This document shows positions 27,601 to 33,458 of a DNA stretch of 33,458 bases, piece after piece. Each line of letters begins with the position of its first letter. Position 1 is the first letter of the stretch. Made by a program: the position numbers and the translations under genes. Under the pieces are notes generated by a model. The model saw only the letters and a program-made list of their open reading frames with translations. It had not been told where the DNA came from and did no database searches. This DNA is from Methanobacteriaceae archaeon UBA349 (lineage in GTDB: Archaea; Methanobacteriota; Methanobacteria; Methanobacteriales; Methanobacteriaceae): contig DAWK01000059.1 in assembly GCA_002509745.1 (NCBI GenBank), positions 3,075-36,532 on the forward strand, in the 5' to 3' direction.

Positions 27601-27850
27601 AAGGAAGGTTAGTCAAGGATCTCCTAATATACGAGAATCTATATTAGATAAAGAGATTGGTCTTATAATAAATACTCCGTCTGGAAAACAATCTGCTGAT
27701 GATGGTTATCTTATCCGTAGAATGGCTGTGGAATTAGGAATACCTTATGTGACAACTTTAGCTGGTGCTCGAGCTGCTTTAAATGCTATTGGAGAAGTAA
27801 AAGATGGAAAAATTGTGGTTAAGTCACTCAATGAATATCATAACCTCTAA
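24665..27850 (+). CDS. carB: Carbamoyl-phosphate synthase large subunit
   Basis: Forms carbamoyl phosphate from bicarbonate, ammonia and two ATP. It has 1061 residues, full length and unsplit. Two homologous ATP-grasp halves begin at [21 protein letters not shown] and at [20 protein letters not shown], each with its GG-rich ATP loop ([11 protein letters not shown] and [11 protein letters not shown]) and metal-binding EVNPR / EANPR. The helical oligomerisation domain lies between them, and a C-terminal MGS-like allosteric domain follows ([15 protein letters not shown] to the end). The ATG at 24665 (MPKDQNIKK) fits the family N-terminus and has GGGG upstream; the in-frame ATG at 24632 has none. 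In some methanogens, such as Methanocaldococcus, this protein is split in two; here it is not. Confidence 0.97.
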   Translation: MPKDQNIKKVLIIGSGPIQIGQAAEFDYSGSQACKSLQEEGIETVLVNSNPATIMTDIDMADSVYVEPLTPEIVAKIIEKEKPDAVLPTMGGQTGLNVATGLEEINALEGIKVLGSTVEIIRNVEDRDLFDIFMKELNEPVPKAKAVKSLDEALEAVKEIGYPVIVRPAFTLGGTGGGVAYKEEELIEIATRGLDMSFISQVLIDQSVMGWKEFEYEVVRDKNDTCVIICNMENIDPMGIHTGESIVVAPSQTLSDVDNQILRNASIKIIRALKIEGGCNIQFAFNPETREYKVIEVNPRVSRSSALASKATGYPIAKISAKIAIGMTLDEIQNDITKETPASFEPTLDYVVAKIPRWPFDKFKGISKKIGVQMKSTGEVMGIGRTIEQSLHKAIRSLDIGRYGFEEVSFTRDDLANPTDERMFQVYTALKQGTSVNEIHHITQIDKFFLYKILNIINFEKQLNADSIKDPKLMHKAKKMGFADAELAVITGLEESEIRKLRKDAGIVPTYKMVDTCAAEFEAKTPYYYGTYDMEDEVPVSNERKIAIIGAGPIRIGQGIEFDYCCVHASLALKDEGIETIVINNNPETVSTDYDISSKLYFEPLTLEDVMGIMDKEKPEGVVVQFGGQTSINLAVPLAEEGVKIMGTPHESIDRVEDREQFTHVLEKLEIPQAPYGIAKSFEDARKVAERIGFPVLVRPSYVLGGRAMQIVYDDDELREYMKEAVKISPKHPILVDKFLEDAIEVDVDALCDGEDVFIGGIMEHIEEAGVHSGDSACVIPPQSIPEDTLNTIKEYTHYLALELGVVGLMNIQYAVKMDSDNEPKVYILEANPRASRTVPFVSKAVGIPLAKIAALLMIGKKLGDLGLKDEIKINHVAVKESVFPFIKLPESDSILGPEMKSTGESMGIDDNFGLAYYKSQLSANMDLLTEGKVFISVRDADKDKIQDIVKKADELGFKIVATVGTAKAVEDVADIEVIRKVSQGSPNIRESILDKEIGLIINTPSGKQSADDGYLIRRMAVELGIPYVTTLAGARAALNAIGEVKDGKIVVKSLNEYHNL

Positions 27851-27852
27851 TT

Positions 27853-27905
27853 CTTTTTTTAAAATTTATTCGTTATTTAAAAAACTTTTTTAAGATTATT
27901 TTTTT
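27853..27905 (+). terminator. Terminator after carB
   Basis: An eight-base T run directly after the stop, then the perfect inverted repeat TTAAAAAA-C-TTTTTTAA (27877-27893), then a seven-base T run (27899-27905). Multiple T tracts are typical of archaeal terminators. Confidence 0.55.
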
Positions 27906-28020
27906 ATCTCTTTCATGTTTATACTGCACTGAAAAATTTCTGATTGTTTTTTGTGAACAATCTCACATTAATTAACTGAAATATATTATATTGGTGAATA
28001 AATAGAATTATATACAATAA

Positions 28021-28029
28021 TTTTATATA
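28021..28029 (+). promoter_or_regulatory. TATA box candidate for the secreted caspase-like gene
   Basis: TTTTATATA, about 74 bases before the ATG at 28103, predicting a leader of about 50 bases. A second TATATA-like stretch (ATTATATAC) lies near 28008-28016. Confidence 0.4.
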
Positions 28030-28102
28030 CTCGTGAAAAAAATGAAATTAAAGAAAAACTTAATATTAATCAATTATTTAAAAATCATGGGGAGGTAATA
28101 CT

Positions 28103-29797
28103 ATGGATGGAAAAAATAAGAAATTTAAAGGTTATTTACTTTCTTTTACTCTACTAGCTTCGCTGTTAGTGTTCGGTTTGGCAATTGTACCAACTGCACA
28201 AGCCCACATAGTTATTATCGGATCCCCCAGTTCGGATTTACCTGCTGATTACTTAACTGATGCTAAAGAAATAGCTACGGCACTTAAGGCCAAAGGATAT
28301 ACTGGAGACAAATTAGTTGAGCTTTATGGTCAACAAGCAACTTCAACTAACATTTTAAAGGCCATGTACAATGCCGATGCGGTTATTTATGTTGGCCATG
28401 GTGGATATCAATCTGGACATTATAATGGAAATGGTGGGACTTCAACACCTCCGTATTCTCTGGTCGGATACGCTTCCAAAAGTGATACTTCTGGAAATGA
28501 ATTTATTTGGGGAACTGGAAATAATTTAGACAAAATGATGCAAGGTTGGAATGGTCAGCAATTCACTGCACCATTAAAATCAAATAGTATGGCATTTTTA
28601 TTCCATGCATGTTTTTCTACTGGCTATGTGGGTGAAGATCCATGGGGTAATCCTATTCAAGTTGCTAATCCCGTTCCAACTATATACAACTTCGCATCCA
28701 TGTTTACAGGAGCCGGTGCTAATTATTATGCTTCCGCTTATTTCGGTGGAGATATAATTGATACATTTTTAAGTGGTGCAAAAAACTTTACAGATGCTAA
28801 TAATAAGATAAATTCAGTTGAAAAACTCACTAAAAGCTATTACTATACTGATGCTAATGTATGGAGAAGTAATGATGGCTCTGTAGCATTTATGGGTAAT
28901 TGGTCTTACAAGTTCCCAAGTGTTTCTCAAATTAGTGATTATAACTCTGTAGCTGCTGCTGCTTGGTATGCTGGTGATAAAACTAAATTACTAGTTTCTG
29001 CATTTACGGCGGCTCAAAATTATATCCCTACTGATGTCACATTCAAAGAATACTCTTGCGATGTGCTGGATACTATTGTTAAATGGACATGGGACTTTGG
29101 AGATGGTAGCGACCCTATTGAGTTCCATAATACTACAAATCAAAGTGTACTCCATAATTATGGTTCATTTGGGAACTATAATGTCACTCATACCGTAACT
29201 AATAGCAAAAATCAAACTTCAACGGCTGTTAAGACAGTTAGTGTTCAAAATAGAGCTCCTATTAGTGGATTTATAGTTTCACCATCTAATCCTGCAGTTA
29301 AAAGTCTCGCCACTTTTACTTCAACTTCTTATGACCCTGATTATAATGACAGTATAACTTCTTGGTACTGGAATTTTGGTGATGGGGCCATAGCATCAGG
29401 GCAAACTGTGAAACATGCTTTCTCCAAAGAAGGTTATTTCAAAGTTTCTTTAACTACAAAAGATACTTCAGGAAAATCAAGCGCAATTTCAAAAACAATT
29501 AAGGTAGGAAACCCAAAACCAGACCTAGTTATAACTTCTATCAAAAGATCTGGCAGCACTAGATACATTACAATAAAAAATCAAGGTACACTAACATCTA
29601 GTGGATCTTATGTAAGAATATGGAATGGTAAATATTCCTATAAAAGATACAAACAGGCCTACGTCAAAACACTGAATCCAGGTGCTTCTACAAAGGTTAA
29701 AATAACCAGATTCTACTACTATCATGGAAAGGCTAAAGTGGACTACTACAATAAAATATCTGAAAAGTCAGAAACTAATAACGTACGAAGCTTCTAG
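28103..29797 (+). CDS. Secreted caspase-like (clan CD) protein with PKD and CARDB domains
   Basis: A 564-residue exported protein. Residues 8-34 form a signal peptide (basic start, hydrophobic core, PTAQA cleavage site after Ala34). Residues 35-270 contain two blocks typical of clan CD cysteine peptidases (caspase, gingipain, clostripain): a hydrophobic strand ending in GHGG (DAVIYVGHGG, His99) and a second ending in HAC (MAFLFHACFSTG, Cys170). Two PKD domains follow (about 300-382 and 385-468) with WDFGDGS and WNFGDGA. Residues 472-564 form a CARDB-like beta domain ending with the usual E-x-x-E-T-N-N. No membrane anchor or sortase signal is seen. GGAGGT at 28091-28096 supports the ATG. The gene stands alone. 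Peptidase activity is inferred from motif order, not from a family match I can verify. PKD/CARDB suggest action at the cell surface. Confidence 0.7.
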   Translation: MDGKNKKFKGYLLSFTLLASLLVFGLAIVPTAQAHIVIIGSPSSDLPADYLTDAKEIATALKAKGYTGDKLVELYGQQATSTNILKAMYNADAVIYVGHGGYQSGHYNGNGGTSTPPYSLVGYASKSDTSGNEFIWGTGNNLDKMMQGWNGQQFTAPLKSNSMAFLFHACFSTGYVGEDPWGNPIQVANPVPTIYNFASMFTGAGANYYASAYFGGDIIDTFLSGAKNFTDANNKINSVEKLTKSYYYTDANVWRSNDGSVAFMGNWSYKFPSVSQISDYNSVAAAAWYAGDKTKLLVSAFTAAQNYIPTDVTFKEYSCDVLDTIVKWTWDFGDGSDPIEFHNTTNQSVLHNYGSFGNYNVTHTVTNSKNQTSTAVKTVSVQNRAPISGFIVSPSNPAVKSLATFTSTSYDPDYNDSITSWYWNFGDGAIASGQTVKHAFSKEGYFKVSLTTKDTSGKSSAISKTIKVGNPKPDLVITSIKRSGSTRYITIKNQGTLTSSGSYVRIWNGKYSYKRYKQAYVKTLNPGASTKVKITRFYYYHGKAKVDYYNKISEKSETNNVRSF

Positions 29798-29816
29798 AAC
29801 TTTTTATTTTTTTATT
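29798..29816 (+). terminator. Oligo-T terminator after the secreted protein gene
   Basis: Within four bases of the stop there are T runs of five, seven and four, interrupted by single As. Confidence 0.5.
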
Positions 29817-30011
29817 TTGCAGTTTTAAATATTTCAAATTGTTTTCTATTTATAAAAATCAATCAAATTTGAAATAATTTTATTTTTAATTAAATTTTAT
29901 CCAATTTAAATTCAAATTATTTAACCATAAGAATACATAATATCTCTAAATCATTTAATTTAATCACAATCTATAAAACAACTAAATTAAGTCTAAAACT
30001 GGTTTGATTCC

Positions 30012-31178
30012 ATGTTAGTCGTAGAAAATGGCCTAGTACTTACTGGAAGGGGTTTAAATCCTGAAAAAGTGAATATAGCAATTGAAGATGGTGTGATATG
30101 CGAAATCACTCCTGAAAAAATTTCAGCATCTGATAAAATTGATGCTAGTGGCTGCATTGTTCTACCATCATTTATAAATGCCCATACTCATATTGGGGAC
30201 GCGGTGGCCATGGATGAAGGTGATGGAAAGTCCATAGATTGCATAGTAAAGCCCCCTCATGGCATTAAACACCAGATTTTAGAATCAAGTTCTTCACAAG
30301 ATTTAATTCAATCTATGAAAAATGCCATGTGGGAAATGCTTGATACTGGAACCACGACTTTTATTGATTACCGGGAAGGTGGAATTGATGGAATTAAATT
30401 ATTGGAAAAGGCCTCAGAAGATATTCCCATTAATAAAATTGTTCTGGGCCGAGATCCAATAATTTTTGATTCAGAAGCTAGTGAGAATGAAGTTCGATCA
30501 AAATTGAAAAAGCTCTTAAAACACTGTGATGGTATTGCTCCCAGTGGATTTGGAGAAATAACTGACGAAACCTCCAAAATAATCGTTGAAGAATGTGAAA
30601 AACAGGGTAAAATTGCTTCTATTCATGTAGCCGAACACGAAAAAGTTCAAAAGGATTCAATTGAACTTACTGGGAAAAGTGAAGTTGAAAGGGCTGTAGA
30701 AAGCGGATTTAAACTTTTGATCCATCTTACTTATCCTCAAAAAAGAGATTTTAATGCAATATCTTCTATTGATGCATCTATAGTTTGCTGTTCACGGTCA
30801 AATGGTACGCTTTCTGTTGGGATACCTCCTATAGCTGACATATTAGATAATAAAATCAATATACTTTTGGGAACTGATAATTTAATGTTTAATTCTCCAA
30901 ACATGTTTCGAGAAATGGAATATGCACTTAAAACTTCTCGTGGATATTCTAAAAAATATTTATCACCTTCAGATGTCCTTAAAATGGCAACTACTAACGT
31001 TTCTAAGGCCATAGATATTGATTCTGGACTTATTGGACTTATAAAAGAAGGTTATGTGGCAGATATTATGCTGGTTAAACAGTTATCTAAAAATCCGTGG
31101 CTTTCTATTATCAATAGAACTGAATCGAAAAATATAATATGTTTAATTAGGAAAGGTAAGATAGTATATATGAGGTGA
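30012..31178 (+). CDS. Amidohydrolase / aminohydrolase family protein
   Basis: Metal-dependent hydrolase of the cytosine deaminase / chlorohydrolase (SsnA, AtzC-like) type, 388 residues. The metal site is visible: HTH in NAHTHIGD (His58, His60), the mid-barrel His in [17 protein letters not shown], and the Asp in [13 protein letters not shown]. Small beta domains flank the barrel at both ends ([13 protein letters not shown] and [13 protein letters not shown]). The substrate cannot be told; nucleobase, S-adenosylhomocysteine-type or other amine substrates are possible. Four bases separate it from the UspA gene, which has GGTGAG just inside its 3' end, so they are probably cotranscribed. Confidence 0.85.
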   Translation: MLVVENGLVLTGRGLNPEKVNIAIEDGVICEITPEKISASDKIDASGCIVLPSFINAHTHIGDAVAMDEGDGKSIDCIVKPPHGIKHQILESSSSQDLIQSMKNAMWEMLDTGTTTFIDYREGGIDGIKLLEKASEDIPINKIVLGRDPIIFDSEASENEVRSKLKKLLKHCDGIAPSGFGEITDETSKIIVEECEKQGKIASIHVAEHEKVQKDSIELTGKSEVERAVESGFKLLIHLTYPQKRDFNAISSIDASIVCCSRSNGTLSVGIPPIADILDNKINILLGTDNLMFNSPNMFREMEYALKTSRGYSKKYLSPSDVLKMATTNVSKAIDIDSGLIGLIKEGYVADIMLVKQLSKNPWLSIINRTESKNIICLIRKGKIVYMR

Positions 31179-31182
31179 GCCA

Positions 31183-31614
31183 ATGTACAAAAAAATTCTA
31201 TTACCTACCGATGGTTCTGAATATGCTAATAAAGCTACCGAACATGCTTTATGGATTGCTAAGACTAGTGGTGCTGAAATAATTGCTTTGAGTGTAACTG
31301 ATACGTCTTCTTTAATCGGTCTTCCTTTAGATGATGTAATTGTCAGAATTAAAGAAATGCTTCATGAAGAGGCATCTAAATCATTGGAAAATGTTTCTAA
31401 ACTGGTTGAAGAGTATGATGGGGATATTAAAATAACTTTAAGAAATGAAGATGGCTCTCCTGCGGATGTAGTTTTAAAGACAATTAAAGAAGAAAAAATT
31501 GATCTGGTGGTTGTTGGAACTTCTGGAAAACATGGTCTTGATAGATTCCTATTGGGAAGTGTGGCCGAAAATGTTGTTAGGTCATCTATTTGTCCAGTTT
31601 TAGTTGTTCATTAA
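31183..31614 (+). CDS. Universal stress protein, UspA family (ATP-binding type)
   Basis: A 143-residue cytoplasmic protein with the whole Usp fold: [19 protein letters not shown] at the start and [34 protein letters not shown] at the end. The G-2x-G-9x-GS ATP-binding pattern is complete, placing it with the MJ0577-like nucleotide-binding group. The start has GAGGTG four to nine bases upstream. It is coupled to the amidohydrolase gene and followed by an eight-base T tract (31632-31639). Confidence 0.95.
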   Translation: MYKKILLPTDGSEYANKATEHALWIAKTSGAEIIALSVTDTSSLIGLPLDDVIVRIKEMLHEEASKSLENVSKLVEEYDGDIKITLRNEDGSPADVVLKTIKEEKIDLVVVGTSGKHGLDRFLLGSVAENVVRSSICPVLVVH

Positions 31615-31631
31615 ATAATATAAATTACCGA

Positions 31632-31639
31632 TTTTTTTT
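31632..31639 (+). terminator. Oligo-T tract after the UspA gene
   Basis: Eight consecutive Ts, 18 bases after the stop, before the CBS gene. Likely terminator or partial read-through point. Confidence 0.45.
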
Positions 31640-31684
31640 AATTTATTTAATTTAACATATTAATAAACTGTAGTTGGTGTAATA

Positions 31685-32521
31685 ATGCTAGTAAAAGACA
31701 TTATGTCTGATGAAATTCACTATGTAAAAGTTCCCGGCAATCGTGCTAATGCAATGAGTCTTATGCGAAAGACCAATGTATCTGGAGTGCCTGTTGTCAA
31801 AGAAGGAACTAAAAAACTTGTTGGTATAGTAACTCGTTCTGATCTGGTTGGAAATCCTGACGAGGAACAAATAGCGCTTATCATGACTAGAGATCCAGTC
31901 ACTACCTCTTCTGATGAGGATGTACGTGAAGTGGCTTCTAAAATGATTGAAAACAATATACGGAGAGTTCCAGTAGTTGATGATGATGAACTAGTGGGTA
32001 TTATAACAGCATATGATTTAATAGCAGATGCACTATCTCAAATTGAAATCAACGATCCTGTGGAAGGTTACATGGTTAAAACAATTCCTACCACTTGGGA
32101 AATGACTCCATTAAGTACAGCCTTCGAAATTATGCGTTTTTTTAATTTAAAAGTACTCCTTTCTCTAAATAAAGATGGGAAATTAACTGGTGTGCTCACG
32201 GAAACTGATTTTATAAATGAAAGTGAAGTTGTATCTGAGAAAACAGTCCACAATACTTCTGTAGGCACAGAAGGTGACAAATGGTCTTGGGACAGCAAAA
32301 GTGTTCTTTATGTTATTAAAAACCATCTCAAATTTTCTGATAAGGACGTTAAAGATGTTGCCACATCGGATATGGTTACAGTTAACACCAGAACGTCTGT
32401 ATCTACCTGTGCTTCAAAAATGAAACAGAGAAACATAGAACAAATACCAGTAACCAATTTAGAAGGAGAATTAGTTGGTCTGGTAAGGGCTACAGATCTT
32501 ATTAGGGCATTAAATGATTAA
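31685..32521 (+). CDS. Four-CBS-domain protein
   Basis: A 278-residue cytoplasmic protein made of two Bateman modules. CBS1 starts at [15 protein letters not shown]2 at [20 protein letters not shown]3 at [18 protein letters not shown], and CBS4 at [18 protein letters not shown], ending [12 protein letters not shown]. About 25 residues between CBS3 and CBS4 ([21 protein letters not shown]) do not belong to a CBS fold. Such proteins usually sense adenine nucleotides or SAM. No catalytic domain is fused. A GGTG precedes the ATG. The stop overlaps the next gene by eight bases, so the pair is coupled. Confidence 0.9.
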   Translation: MLVKDIMSDEIHYVKVPGNRANAMSLMRKTNVSGVPVVKEGTKKLVGIVTRSDLVGNPDEEQIALIMTRDPVTTSSDEDVREVASKMIENNIRRVPVVDDDELVGIITAYDLIADALSQIEINDPVEGYMVKTIPTTWEMTPLSTAFEIMRFFNLKVLLSLNKDGKLTGVLTETDFINESEVVSEKTVHNTSVGTEGDKWSWDSKSVLYVIKNHLKFSDKDVKDVATSDMVTVNTRTSVSTCASKMKQRNIEQIPVTNLEGELVGLVRATDLIRALND

Positions 32522-32963
32522 TATGGAAGATTCAGTAACTTTATCAAATTCACCAAGTCTGAGAATAACTGCTTCGCATGGTGTAATTAAACTAGCTGCT
32601 AAAAACAAGGGTGAAGTTTCAATTAAAAATATCCAGTTAAAGCTTCTATGGGGATATTGCTGGTGGCAGGGCCTTTCTGAGGTAGAAACTTTTCTAGAAT
32701 TATTTGAAAATGCCGTAAAAAAGGTTATTTATGATGTCTTACCTAATCATGAGCTTTTAATTGATTATGACATTGAAACTAATGATAGTTTGGAAGAATC
32801 ATCTATAGTTATTCTATCTTTCAATGAAATTGGCGCCGATCAAATAAGTTTTGAATTGATTGGAGATGTTTTGGCATTAGAAGGTCCAGATGATAGAGGG
32901 TCCTTTTCTAAACTAACTAGTTTCAGAAGAAAGATTAAAGAAAATGTAAGGAAGACACTATAA
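32514..32963 (+). CDS. Orphan protein coupled to the CBS protein
   Basis: A 149-residue soluble protein that I do not recognise. It has an aromatic patch WGYCWW at 46-51, an acidic middle (residues 85-97) with hydrophobic strands either side, and a basic helical C-terminus ([13 protein letters not shown]). Secondary structure looks alpha/beta with a helix at about 57-75. It starts inside the last codons of the CBS gene (eight-base overlap) with AGGG upstream; an ATG three codons later is an alternative start. The tight coupling suggests a role with the CBS sensor. Confidence 0.7.
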   Translation: MINMEDSVTLSNSPSLRITASHGVIKLAAKNKGEVSIKNIQLKLLWGYCWWQGLSEVETFLELFENAVKKVIYDVLPNHELLIDYDIETNDSLEESSIVILSFNEIGADQISFELIGDVLALEGPDDRGSFSKLTSFRRKIKENVRKTL

Positions 32964-33104
32964 TTCCAATAGATTCTTAGTTTTAACTAACAATTCTTCA
33001 CTCTTTTATATAGAATTTAAAAGTTATTTTTTTATTATTTCAACAAAATATAATTAATTAATTAATAATTGCTGTTTTTTTTTAATATTCAATATGATTT
33101 AAAA

Positions 33105-33458
33105 TTAATTTTGAATAATTCTTCTAATTCTAGGCAAAACCTTTATTAGAATTTTTTCAGCATCTTCCGGGTCCTGGACCTTCCGGGCCACAATTTTGCC
33201 ATTTTTAAAAACGGTCAAATTCCTCCCTTCAATTTCGCACATTGCAATCCCCATTGATTCTGAGCACTTTAATTTACCCAGACTTTCCAACTGTTTACAA
33301 GTGTTTTTAATGTCAATTTTATAGGGAAGTTCAGTTTCAAACATTATTTTATTTTTCTCGTCCTTGCAAGGTTTGTAAACTACGAGATCCTTTTTTTCTT
33401 TCTTTGCACTGCCAATGTCTAAAGTTACTCTTTCAAAACCCACGGCCTTTAATTCAGC
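33105..33458 (-). CDS. 3' part of an unidentified gene, possibly PP-loop/LarE-like with a cysteine-bearing tail
   Basis: The frame is open to the right edge, so the GTG at 33441-33443 is probably internal and the start lies outside. About 118 residues are visible. ELKAVGFERVTLDI resembles the end of the catalytic domain of LarE-type PP-loop sulfurtransferases, though this is a short match. After it come four cysteines (in KPCKDE, KNTCKQ, KLKCSE, IAMCEI) and a closing segment LTVFKNGKIVARKVQDPEDAEKIL that looks like a small alpha/beta domain, perhaps an Fe-S or metal site. It converges with the orphan gene. Identity is tentative. Confidence 0.4.
   Translation of the reverse strand, partial: AELKAVGFERVTLDIGSAKKEKKDLVVYKPCKDEKNKIMFETELPYKIDIKNTCKQLESLGKLKCSESMGIAMCEIEGRNLTVFKNGKIVARKVQDPEDAEKILIKVLPRIRRIIQN

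Noticed and set aside
27952..27967. TGTGA-N6-TCACA, a bacterial CRP-like palindrome after carB
   Set aside because: The arms are only five bases, lie in a terminator region, and archaea of this type lack CRP; chance is likely.
32977..32990. TTAGTT-TT-AACTAA palindrome after the orphan gene
   Set aside because: AT-rich, short, and in a convergent spacer; no promoter nearby for it to regulate.
1..33458. Search for tRNA, rRNA, CRISPR arrays, insertion sequences and prophage genes
   Set aside because: No T-loop motifs in spacers, no regularly spaced repeats, no transposase or integrase motifs were seen by eye; a tRNAscan or Rfam search would be needed to exclude small divergent RNAs.

Overview
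The window is a chromosomal segment of a methanogenic archaeon, most likely order Methanobacteriales and probably a mesophilic Methanobacterium-type organism. Evidence: the C-terminal half of methyl-CoM reductase activation component A2 (AtwA), a cysteine-rich protein resembling methanogenesis marker 9, archaeal topoisomerase VI, aIF1A, RIO1 and a Pno1/Dim2-like KH protein, type II archaeal GAPDH, AT-rich DNA with very AT-rich spacers, GGTGAT/GGAGG ribosome binding sites and TTTATATA-type promoters. I see no tRNA, rRNA, CRISPR array, insertion sequence or prophage. Gene content is largely core chromosome.

Layout. (1) 1-1303: 5'-truncated atwA and the marker-9-like protein. (2) 1463-3456: tetrapyrrole pair, precorrin-2 dehydrogenase and glutamyl-tRNA reductase (hemA), overlapping by 4 bases; they feed sirohydrochlorin to F430 and corrinoid synthesis. 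(3) 3597-5641, minus: a DUF4013-type membrane protein and an AMA-type AAA ATPase. (4) 5872-9287, plus: an iron-uptake (feo) operon with two promoter/operator modules, encoding a divergent histone-fold protein, FeoB, a small zinc-ribbon protein and a DtxR-FeoA fusion protein. (5) 9553-11563, minus: endonuclease IV-like protein and GAPDH. (6) 11901-17017, minus: the information-processing cluster aIF1A, RIO1, Pno1-like KH protein, then topoisomerase VI B and A; a hairpin plus U-tract separates the last two units. (7) 17279-18511: moeA. (8) 18729-22055, minus: a PMR1/SPCA-like P-type ATPase directly abutting a cobalt-precorrin-6A reductase. (9) 22336-23233: divergent UPF0146 and rimI with only 19 bases between them. 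(10) 23449-27850: carA and carB. (11) 28103-29797: a secreted protein with a caspase-like (clan CD) His/Cys arrangement, two PKD domains and a CARDB-like tail. (12) 30012-32963: amidohydrolase, UspA, four-CBS protein and an orphan protein. (13) Right edge: the 3' part of an unidentified minus-strand gene.

The most interesting region is the feo operon. Its leader carries two copies of a module made of an identical 9-base TATA box followed about 40 bases later by a near-identical palindrome of the DtxR/IdeR iron-box type. The first gene looks like a divergent archaeal histone-fold protein. The last gene keeps the DtxR metal ligands and has a FeoA domain, but it has an unusually acidic winged-helix region and an added cysteine cluster. 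It could therefore work as a FeoA/FeoC-like partner of FeoB rather than as an ordinary repressor. The second candidate for novelty is the secreted caspase-like protein.
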